This document shows, piece by piece, positions 8,187-13,265 of a DNA stretch of 13,265 bases. The notes under the pieces were generated by a model. That model was given only the letters and a program-made list of their open reading frames with translations, was not told the DNA's origin and searched no databases. How positions within the stretch are numbered: position 1 is the first letter of the stretch; the number at the start of each line of letters is the position of its first letter. A program made the translations under genes and the position numbers. Source of the DNA: an uncultured Eubacteriales bacterium (GTDB lineage: Bacteria; Bacillota; Clostridia; Oscillospirales; CAG-382); the NCBI GenBank assembly GCA_900550505.1, contig URSI01000016.1, forward strand, positions 1 through 13,265, read 5' to 3'.

Positions 8187-8220
8187 ATCGTATGCAGGCC
8201 TGAAAGGACGGGACTTGCCG

Positions 8221-9498
8221 GTGAAAACGACAGCTTTCAAAAGAATGATCGCGACGGCTCTGATTTTCATTTTTTCCGTATGTGCTTTCGCATCCTGTAC
8301 GCCGGAAGATGTAAAGCAGGATGAAAGCGATGTTTCCGGGACCTCCCAAGCCGTCGACGTGCCGCTGCTGCTCGACGGGGCGAAGCTGGTGGTTTTCGGC
8401 GACAGCATAACCGCTATGGGCACGTGGGGCAGGAGCGTTGCGGATTCCGCAAATATGCACTATTTTAACGGAGCGATGGGAGGTACGACGACGGAAGACG
8501 GTCTGAAACGGCTGGAGGCTTTCGTGCTCTCGCGGGAGCCGGATATCGTGACCATCTGCTACGGAATGAACGATATGCTGATGACGGCGACGGACGTCCC
8601 GCGGGTAACGCCGGAAAAATTTGCCGAAAACCTCACTGAGATGGTGCTTGCGGTCAGAGCCGCAGGCGCCGAACCCATACTGATGACCACCAATCCGTTG
8701 GATAATTCGGTGTTTTTTTCGTCGCAGGGACAAGACCGGTCACATTATGTAAACGCAGGCACCCCGCTGGAGTGGCTCGACGTGTATAACGAGCAGACAC
8801 GGCAGGTAGCAAAAGAGCAAAACTGTCTGCTCGCTGATATGAGGGCGGCGTGCGGGGAATGTCCGGAAAAAACAACGGTGGCAGACGGTATACACCTTTC
8901 CGAAGCGGGAAATACCGTGTTTGCGGAAACACTTCTTGCGCTGCTGCTTGAGAATTTCAACTCCGACCCCACCGCGCCGCGCGTGGATAACGACGCCGCA
9001 AAAGTGATCGCGGCGGGAGAAAGCTTCTCGCTGATGCCGGAGGACGAGGGCGGATTTTATGTGCCGGACGGGATGCTGACCGTCAGGAAAACACCGGCAG
9101 GCTACGAGCTTTTCAATACGAACGGGCTTTGGCCGGAGGCACATTACAGCTTTGATATGCCGGTGGCCGTTTCCGCCGACGCAGCGCTCGTATGCAGACT
9201 TTCTACGGCGTCGGTAGGTGCCAGCCTGATCCTGTTCTTTTCGGGCGCCACACCGACCGCCGCTCCGGAGGGCTATTACTTCAGGCTCGATCCGTTCCTC
9301 GGATGTGAGACCGAACCGGTGTCGGGTGATATACTTCCGGCACAAACAGTCGATATCACCATACCGCTGCGGTCGTTGCCGCTGCCTTCGGCGGCGTTTG
9401 ACGACGAAGGGCGGGTCGTTATAAGCGGACTGAAAATATTTGTCGCCGGGACGGCGTATCAGAAGCTGACCGTTGAAGAGCTGAGCATAAACGCGTAA
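8221..9498 (+). CDS. Secreted SGNH/GDSL-hydrolase lipoprotein
   Basis: Predicted cell-surface lipoprotein (425 residues) with an N-terminal esterase domain. A basic start is followed by a hydrophobic stretch ending in the lipobox FASC, so Cys26 would be lipidated. SGNH blocks are in order: FGDSIT with nucleophile Ser62, AMGGTT with Gly87-Gly88 for the oxyanion hole, YGMND with Asn117, and DGIHLSEAGN with Asp222 and His225. The catalytic set is complete. From about residue 255 to the end is a separate, beta-rich region without recognised motifs that could be a carbohydrate-binding-like module; this is inference. The likely substrates are acetylated or otherwise esterified glycans, but none is indicated directly. 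I prefer the GTG at 8221; TTG at 8215 is also possible, with AAAGG at 8203-8207 better spaced for it. Confidence 0.85.
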   Translation: MKTTAFKRMIATALIFIFSVCAFASCTPEDVKQDESDVSGTSQAVDVPLLLDGAKLVVFGDSITAMGTWGRSVADSANMHYFNGAMGGTTTEDGLKRLEAFVLSREPDIVTICYGMNDMLMTATDVPRVTPEKFAENLTEMVLAVRAAGAEPILMTTNPLDNSVFFSSQGQDRSHYVNAGTPLEWLDVYNEQTRQVAKEQNCLLADMRAACGECPEKTTVADGIHLSEAGNTVFAETLLALLLENFNSDPTAPRVDNDAAKVIAAGESFSLMPEDEGGFYVPDGMLTVRKTPAGYELFNTNGLWPEAHYSFDMPVAVSADAALVCRLSTASVGASLILFFSGATPTAAPEGYYFRLDPFLGCETEPVSGDILPAQTVDITIPLRSLPLPSAAFDDEGRVVISGLKIFVAGTAYQKLTVEELSINA

Positions 9499-9578
9499 AA
9501 ATGTCCGCAGCCGGAGGAGCGCATGCCGCCTGATCCACAAATATAAAAAAGCGCCCGGGATCGTGGGATCATATCAAA

Positions 9579-9608
9579 AAAAGCTGCCCTGTTTTCAAGG
9601 CAGCTTTT
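9579..9608. terminator. Bidirectional rho-independent terminator between the SGNH gene and cotJC
   Basis: A perfect 10-bp stem (AAAAGCTGCC, 9579-9588, with GGCAGCTTTT, 9599-9608) encloses a 10-nt loop. An A-run lies on the left and a T-rich run on the right, so it can stop transcription on both strands. It sits between two convergent genes, 80 nt past the SGNH stop and 20 nt past the cotJC stop. Confidence 0.9.
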
Positions 9609-9627
9609 GATTTTGCCCGTTACGGAG

Positions 9628-10236
9628 TTATCCGCCCCACTTGCCGTCAAAGGCAGGGTTATAGGCATAGAAATTGCGTGAATCGAGCTTATCCTGTACC
9701 AGTCTGAGCGATTCGCCGAAGCGCTGGAAGTGAACTATTTCACGCGCGCGCAAAAACCGGATCGGGTCGCGGACGTCGGCATCGTCACAGAACCGCAGGA
9801 TATTGTCATAGGTCGTACGCGCCTTTTGCTCCGCCGCAAGGTCCTCGGTAAGGTCGGTTATCGGGTCGCCCTTGGACTGGAGCGCGCTCGCACTGAACGG
9901 TACTCCCGACGCGGCAACGGGGTAAAGCCCGGTGGTGTGATCCACAAAATACGCGTCAAAGCCCTGCTCTGCGATCTGCTGCGGCGTGAGGTCCCGCGTG
10001 AGCTGATAGACTATCGCACAGATCATTTCCACATGGGCTATCTCTTCCGTTCCGATGTCGGTGAGCGCACCGACCACCTCGTTGTACGGCATGGAATAGC
10101 GCTGCGCAAGATATCTGGTGGATGCGCCGAGCTCTCCGTCAGGTCCGCCGAACTGTGTGATTATCAGTTTTGCAAGCGCTGCGTTCGGAGTTTTGATGTT
10201 TACCGGATATTGCAGCTTTTTTTCATAGATCCACAT
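9628..10236 (-). CDS. cotJC: Spore coat protein CotJC, manganese-catalase fold
   Basis: 202-residue ferritin-like four-helix protein of the CotJC/manganese-catalase family, found in the coat of endospores. The five di-manganese ligands expected from the Lactobacillus plantarum enzyme are all present at matching positions: Glu35 (PDGELGAS), Glu65 and His68 (TEEIAHVE), Glu136 (AAEQKAR), and Glu166/His169 (REIVHFQRF). Peroxide decomposition is therefore plausible, while the established role of the family is as a coat component. The start is ATG at 10236 with AAAGGAG upstream, inside the end of cotJB; the two genes overlap by 14 nt. The tail (YNPAFDGKWGG) is typical. It is the last gene of a cotJABC operon. 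Confidence 0.96.
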   Translation of the reverse strand: MWIYEKKLQYPVNIKTPNAALAKLIITQFGGPDGELGASTRYLAQRYSMPYNEVVGALTDIGTEEIAHVEMICAIVYQLTRDLTPQQIAEQGFDAYFVDHTTGLYPVAASGVPFSASALQSKGDPITDLTEDLAAEQKARTTYDNILRFCDDADVRDPIRFLRAREIVHFQRFGESLRLVQDKLDSRNFYAYNPAFDGKWGG

Positions 10237-10501
10237 TGTTCATTCCGCTCCTTTCCGTCTGCCACGGCCACGGTCCGTCCACCCAGTTCCAGTGCGCGCC
10301 CGCGTAGGTGGCTTCTGCGGTGACGGGTCCGTACTTCTTTTCGTACTGTGCCGTCAGCTCGCGCGATTTCTGACGTATTTCGGCAAAATATTTCAGCGCT
10401 TCCGCATCGTCCGGATGCGTGTCGAGAAACAGCATGGTCTCCCACAGCGCAAATGACGCCTGCTGTAATCGCAGCATGAGCGCTTTTCTTTCATCAGTCA
10501 C
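10223..10501 (-). CDS. cotJB: Spore coat protein CotJB
   Basis: Small coat protein of 92 residues. The core MLRLQQASFALWETMLFLDT, then HPDDAEALKYF, then KYGP and WNWVDGPWPW near the end, matches CotJB, which is usually 85-95 residues. A longer open frame reaching 10591 exists, but GTG at 10501 (10501-10499) is preceded on the - strand by GGGAGG with about 9 nt spacing and gives the family-typical length, so I take that as the start. It overlaps cotJA by 8 nt and cotJC by 14 nt, implying coupled translation. CotJB is thought to act with CotJA and CotJC in coat assembly; its biochemical role is not known. Confidence 0.93.
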   Translation of the reverse strand: MTDERKALMLRLQQASFALWETMLFLDTHPDDAEALKYFAEIRQKSRELTAQYEKKYGPVTAEATYAGAHWNWVDGPWPWQTERSGMNNVDL

Positions 10502-10688
10502 GGCGGCGTTCCTCCCTTTCGTCGTTCCCGGCGCCGCGCATGAACGGCTTGTCAAGCTCCGGGAAGAGCGTGCCACGCCACAGCGCCACATCGGGTTCGA
10601 ACAGCTCGCCCCAGGTCTGCATGGGCGAATATACCATTGCCGCCGACGGGTAACAGGACGCCCCGCGCCCGACGGTGTTGTTTTGCAT
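10494..10688 (-). CDS. cotJA: Spore coat-associated protein CotJA
   Basis: 64-residue first gene of the cotJ operon. The diagnostic block AAMVYSPMQTWGELFEPDVA, followed by LWRGTLFPELDKPF, matches CotJA (typically 'lAMAYVPwQ.w...Ye.e.aL..GT.FPeLdkPF'). The C-terminus is a charged tail (DEREERRRD). The ATG at 10688 has GAAAGGA on the - strand with 8 nt spacing. In B. subtilis CotJA is needed for CotJC to enter the coat. A candidate sigma-E promoter is about 40 bp upstream. Confidence 0.92.
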   Translation of the reverse strand: MQNNTVGRGASCYPSAAMVYSPMQTWGELFEPDVALWRGTLFPELDKPFMRGAGNDEREERRRD

Positions 10689-10729
10689 ATGATCAGTCCT
10701 TTCAGGGCCGCGTTTGCGGCTCCGTTGTC

Positions 10730-10758
10730 AGCATATGCCGAAAAAGCGCGAAAGTTGA
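10730..10758 (-). promoter_or_regulatory. Candidate sigma-E promoter of the cotJ operon
   Basis: Read on the - strand, TCAACTT (10758-10752), a 14-nt spacer and CATATGCT (10737-10730) resemble the sigma-E consensus TCATATT-14/15-CATACAMT (5 of 7 and 6 of 8 matches). B. subtilis cotJ is transcribed by sigma-E in the mother cell. The start would lie roughly 35-40 nt before the cotJA ATG. The call rests on pattern and position only. Confidence 0.45.
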
Positions 10759-10829
10759 CGCGTCACGCACTTTTATTTGCGCCGAACCCGACGCCGGTGC
10801 GGAGGAAAGCCAAAAGCGGTAAAAAAGCA

Positions 10830-10859
10830 TTGAATTTTATCGGATGATTATGGTACAAT
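10830..10859 (+). promoter_or_regulatory. Sigma-A-type promoter with extended -10
   Basis: TTGAAT (10830-10835), an 18-bp spacer and TACAAT (10854-10859) preceded by TGG, i.e. an extended -10 of the TGnTAnAAT type. The expected start is near 10866. It faces the tandem-repeat ORF and the HEPN-like gene and gives them their own transcription unit, divergent from cotJ. Confidence 0.7.
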
Positions 10860-10863
10860 TACG

Positions 10864-10889
10864 TGTCGGTCATCGATCGAAGGCCGACA
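10864..10889. repeat. Inverted repeat at the predicted transcription start
   Basis: TGTCGGTC (10864-10871) pairs with GGCCGACA (10882-10889) across 10 nt: 8 pairs, including one G-U if RNA. It overlaps the expected +1 of the promoter just upstream. It could be an operator for a repressor or a 5'-leader hairpin. Either role is inference. Confidence 0.5.
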
Positions 10890-10917
10890 GAGCCGAAGGC
10901 GGCGGAAAATATTGCGA

Positions 10918-11121
10918 ATGTCCGAAAAACAGCGATGCAGGTTCGATGAACCGCCGGAAGGACTGAAAAAACGGTTCGGATTTGATGGATCGCCGGAAGG
11001 ACTGAAAAAGCGATGCGGATTCGATGAATCGCCGGAAAGATTGAAAAAACGGCGCGGGTCAGATGGAGCGTTGGAGGGACTGAAAAAGCGATGCGGATTC
11101 GATGAGCCGCTGAAAGATTGA
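10918..11121 (+). CDS. Small tandem-repeat protein, probably frameshifted at its 3' end
   Basis: 67-residue ORF made almost entirely of a 13-residue unit: R-C-G-F-D-E-S-P-E-G-L-K-K with variations, in four full copies plus part of a fifth. I do not recognise the family. The units mix a basic KKR block with an acidic FDE block, and no membrane or signal segment is seen. Start ATG 10918 has only a weak GGCGGAAA-type site upstream; TTG 10912 is in frame. The TGA at 11119-11121 arises because the fifth copy lacks one base relative to the others. With that base restored the frame would run to a TGA at 11154-11156, overlapping the GTG start of the next gene (GTGA). Whether the repeat is translated is uncertain: a 39-bp period keeps any stop-free frame open. 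Confidence 0.4.
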   Translation: MSEKQRCRFDEPPEGLKKRFGFDGSPEGLKKRCGFDESPERLKKRRGSDGALEGLKKRCGFDEPLKD

Positions 11122-11126
11122 AAAAA
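10933..11126 (+). repeat. 39-bp tandem repeat, 4.9 copies
   Basis: Copies start at 10933, 10972, 11011, 11050 and 11089; the last has 38 bp through one missing base near 11113. Odd copies share CGATGC at the start, GAT followed by GAA or GAG, and end AAAAAA. Even copies start CGG, carry GATGGA and end AAAAAG. This points to a 78-bp higher-order unit duplicated earlier. There are no spacers between copies, so it is not a CRISPR array. Confidence 0.9.
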
Positions 11127-11152
11127 CAGCTGTGCGAAGGGAGGCGTCACGG

Positions 11153-11656
11153 GTGAGTTTTCTCGAATCGTATAAACGTCTTGAACAACTGTGCGGTGAC
11201 GTAATGGGTGACGAAAGAAAGGTCACCGCATATATTGAGGAAATGGAAAAAATCCGTAACGGAGCGCTTTATGTCCCCGGTTGGGATCATGACTTCAAAA
11301 CGCTGAAACGCTGCCGGCATGTCAGAAACCGGATCGTACACGAAACGGGCTGCACGGAAGCAAACAGCTGCTGTCCCGGAGACGCCGAGTGGCTGGACGG
11401 TTTTTATGACCGCATCATGAGCCGGACCGATCCGCTTGCATTGTACCGCCGGGCGACCGAGTCGCAAAAGACGGTGACCCCGAAAAAAAGTCAGTGCCCG
11501 CAGCAACCCATATACGGAACGCAGACCGGGCGCGAATACGACCGGTACGATGCGGAAGAAAAGGATAAACGCAAAGCCGTCGGATGTTTTATATTGGCGC
11601 TTTGCGTCCTGGTAATAGCGGTGGCGGTCATTTATTTTTTAAAACAGGATATTTGA
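11153..11656 (+). CDS. HEPN-like protein with a C-terminal membrane anchor
   Basis: 167-residue protein of unknown function. The N-terminal 100 or so residues look all-helical: FLESYKRLEQLC, KVTAYIEEMEKIRNG, FKTLKRCRHVRNRIVHETG, then AEWLDGFYDRIMSRTDPLALY. The segment RNRIVH (Arg58-Asn59 to His63) fits the R-x4-6-H motif, often R-N-x-x-x-H, of HEPN nucleases and HEPN-like helical bundles. A polar linker (about 102-140) leads to one membrane segment (about 142-163) and a short KQDI end, so the helical domain is likely cytosolic. Similar small helical proteins with this motif occur in Clostridia as uncharacterised families (recollection, not searched). GTG 11153 is chosen because GGGAGG (11140-11145) sits 7 nt upstream; an in-frame start at 11132 lacks a site. 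RNase activity is not demonstrated. Confidence 0.7.
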   Translation: MSFLESYKRLEQLCGDVMGDERKVTAYIEEMEKIRNGALYVPGWDHDFKTLKRCRHVRNRIVHETGCTEANSCCPGDAEWLDGFYDRIMSRTDPLALYRRATESQKTVTPKKSQCPQQPIYGTQTGREYDRYDAEEKDKRKAVGCFILALCVLVIAVAVIYFLKQDI

Positions 11657-11768
11657 CCTGAAATTCGCCGCGGCATCTGTATTTGATAAAACACGGCGGC
11701 GTTACGGATGAAAATACCGGAAAACCTATCGTCAGCACGTGCTTCGGCAGCTTATCCGGAACGAAAAC

Positions 11769-11795
11769 AAGGCAGAGCATCTATCGCTCTGCCTT
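11769..11795. terminator. Bidirectional rho-independent terminator
   Basis: AAGGCAGAGC (11769-11778) pairs perfectly with GCTCTGCCTT (11786-11795) around a 7-nt loop. TTTTCATTT follows on the + strand and a T-rich run (TTGTTTT) on the - strand. It lies between the convergent HEPN-like gene and the UPF0371 gene and can serve both. Confidence 0.85.
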
Positions 11796-11848
11796 TTCAT
11801 TTATCCGTATGCGAGCCCGAAAAAGCCGTGACGTTTCCGGACGGTTTG

Positions 11849-13264
11849 TTATTTGTGATAAAGCTTCTTTGTCTGATACTGCGGCTCGCAGGTCAGGTTC
11901 ACGCCCAGTTTTTTCAAAGTGTTTTCGTCCACCTGCGAGAGTATCACGCTGGAGTGCATCTCGCAGCCGCGGAGCAGCCGGAGCTTTTCGAGCGCGAACG
12001 CAGCGACGGGATTCGTAGCCGCGCATATTGAAAGCGCGACAAGCACCTCGTCCGTGTGCAGCCTCGGGTTCCTGTTGCCGAGATATGACGTCTTGAGATC
12101 CTGTACCGGCTCTATGACGACCGGAGATATCAGCAGCATATCGTCCGAGATATTGCCGAGCGCCTTGAGCGCGTTCAGCAGCATGGCAGCCGAGGCGCCG
12201 AGCAAAGCCGAAGTCTTGCCCGTGACGATCCTGCCGTCGTTGAGCTGTATGGCCGCGGCGGGCGCGCCGGTCTCCTTCGCCTTTTCCAGTGCCGCCTCTA
12301 CGACCGGACGGTCGGCGGTGGTGATACCCGCCTGCTTCATGAGCAGCTCGATCTTGAACACCTCGTCGTCCGTCGCCATTCCCTTGCGGTGCGCACAGAG
12401 CGTCTGGTAATAGCGGCGTATTATCTCATCAAGAGACGCGCGGCGGCACACTTCGTCATCTATGATGCAGCTGCCCGCCATGTTTACCCCCATGTCGGTA
12501 GGGGATTTATAGGGAGAGCTGCCGCATATCCGCTCAAATACCGTATTGAGCACCGGAAATATCTCGACGTCACGGTTATAGTTCACCGCCGTCGTGCCGT
12601 AAGCCTCAAGGTGGAACGGGTCTATCACGTTTACGTCGCTCAGGTCAGCCGTGGCAGCCTCATATGCGAGGTTGACGGGATGCTTCAGCGGCAGGTTCCA
12701 TACGGGAAATGTCTCAAATTTGGCATAGCCTGCGCTTATGCCCCGCTTGTGCTCGTGATACAGCTGCGAAAGGCATGTCGCCATCTTTCCGCTGCCGGGT
12801 CCCGGCGCCGTGACGACCACCAGTGAACGGGTGGTCTCTATGTATTCGTTGCGGCCGTAGCCGTCGTCGCTCACTATGAGTGATACGTCTGACGGGTAGC
12901 CCTCTATGGGATAATGCAGATAGACGCGCAGCCCGAGCGACTCAAGCCTGTGACGGAAAAGCTCCGCCGCCGGCTGTGCGCTGAACTGTGTTATCACCAC
13001 GCTGCCCACATACAGCCCTATCCCGCGGAAAGCGTCGATAAGACGCAGGACGTCGAGGTCATAGGTTATGCCGAGGTCGCCGCGCACCTTGTTCTTCGCT
13101 ATATCCGCCGCGCTTATCACTATCACTATTTCGGCAGTATCGCGCAGCTCCATCAGCATACGCACCTTGCTGTCCGGCGCAAACCCCGGCAACACGCGGG
13201 AAGCGTGGTAATCGTCAAACAGTTTGCCGCCGAATTCCAGATACAGCTTACCGCCGAAGCGTTC
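11849..13264 (-). CDS. UPF0371 / DUF1846 family protein, 5' end outside the window
   Basis: 471 residues are visible up to the right edge. The frame stays open beyond 13195, and the extra residues (ERFGGKLYLEFGGKLF, then DDYHASRVLPGF) are the expected family N-terminus, so the start lies outside and about 25-35 residues are missing. Conserved blocks are ISAADIAKNKVRGDLGITYD, SVVITQFSAQPAA, YGRNEYIETTR, APGPGSGKMATCLSQLYHEH (GPGSGK at fragment 155-160, a P-loop-like turn), FETFPVWNLPLKHPVNLAYE, and DPFHLEAYG. The latter half contains YKSPTDMGVNMAG. The family is common in anaerobic Firmicutes and has been studied structurally, but has no established function. The product lacks membrane segments and is likely cytosolic. 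It shares a terminator with the convergent neighbour. Confidence 0.93.
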   Translation of the reverse strand, partial: ERFGGKLYLEFGGKLFDDYHASRVLPGFAPDSKVRMLMELRDTAEIVIVISAADIAKNKVRGDLGITYDLDVLRLIDAFRGIGLYVGSVVITQFSAQPAAELFRHRLESLGLRVYLHYPIEGYPSDVSLIVSDDGYGRNEYIETTRSLVVVTAPGPGSGKMATCLSQLYHEHKRGISAGYAKFETFPVWNLPLKHPVNLAYEAATADLSDVNVIDPFHLEAYGTTAVNYNRDVEIFPVLNTVFERICGSSPYKSPTDMGVNMAGSCIIDDEVCRRASLDEIIRRYYQTLCAHRKGMATDDEVFKIELLMKQAGITTADRPVVEAALEKAKETGAPAAAIQLNDGRIVTGKTSALLGASAAMLLNALKALGNISDDMLLISPVVIEPVQDLKTSYLGNRNPRLHTDEVLVALSICAATNPVAAFALEKLRLLRGCEMHSSVILSQVDENTLKKLGVNLTCEPQYQTKKLYHK

Positions 13265-13265
13265 G

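Noticed and set aside
9531..9539. TGATCCACA, a near-match to a DnaA box (also at 9938-9946).
   Set aside because: Both are single sites with one mismatch, one of them inside cotJC, with no clustering as seen at 2181-2213.
10933..11126. Regular repeats as a CRISPR array.
   Set aside because: The copies abut directly with no unique spacers, vary between copies, and no cas genes are nearby.
10848..11150. A 100-codon - strand ORF across the tandem repeat (SNPHRFFSPSG-type units).
   Set aside because: The 39-bp period keeps several frames open. This one covers the RBS of the HEPN-like gene, runs through the + strand promoter and palindrome, and lacks a clear ribosome site.
11683..12031. Two overlapping + strand ORFs after the HEPN-like gene.
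   Set aside because: They cross a strong terminator and then run antisense to the conserved UPF0371 gene, and no family features are seen.

Overview
The window looks like a stretch of chromosome close to the replication origin of an endospore-forming Firmicute, most likely of class Clostridia (Oscillospirales-like). This rests on three things: the gene order remB/DUF370 - gyrB - gyrA (the usual downstream flank of dnaA-dnaN-recF), a cotJABC spore-coat operon, and Ser/Asp/Glu-rich linkers in exported proteins. G+C is moderately high by eye. No phage, insertion sequence, tRNA, rRNA or CRISPR array is visible.

Region 1 (1-9498, all + strand, probably the leading strand). The end of a DUF370/RemB-type regulator is followed 4 nt later by gyrB. 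A 100-nt gap then holds a tight array of three DnaA boxes, followed by gyrA. An Sfp-type phosphopantetheinyl transferase overlaps gyrA by the ATGA arrangement. Next come a membrane-anchored LytR-CpsA-Psr-like protein that has lost catalytic arginines, an O-acetylhomoserine sulfhydrylase (metY), rlmH (again ATGA-overlapped) and a secreted SGNH-hydrolase lipoprotein. A bidirectional hairpin terminator closes the region.

Region 2 (9628-10688, - strand). cotJA-cotJB-cotJC form a compact overlapping operon whose last product is a manganese-catalase-fold coat protein with all five metal ligands. A plausible sigma-E promoter lies just upstream.

Region 3 (10689-11848). This is the least ordinary part. 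A good extended -10 promoter on the + strand is followed by an inverted repeat at the expected transcription start. Then come 4.9 copies of a 39-bp tandem repeat that reads as a small repeat protein. After it lies a gene for a 167-residue protein with a HEPN-like R-x4-H motif and one C-terminal membrane segment. The last repeat copy lacks one base. Restoring it would carry the repeat frame to a TGA that overlaps the GTG start of the next gene by 4 nt, so the two look like a coupled pair that has suffered a frameshift. A second bidirectional terminator ends the unit.

Region 4 (11849-13264, - strand). A UPF0371/DUF1846 protein of unknown function runs off the right edge, lacking its first few dozen residues.

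The strongest leads are the DnaA-box triplet between gyrB and gyrA, the glutamine at the quinolone-determining Ser83 position of GyrA, and the repeat-peptide plus HEPN/membrane-protein unit.
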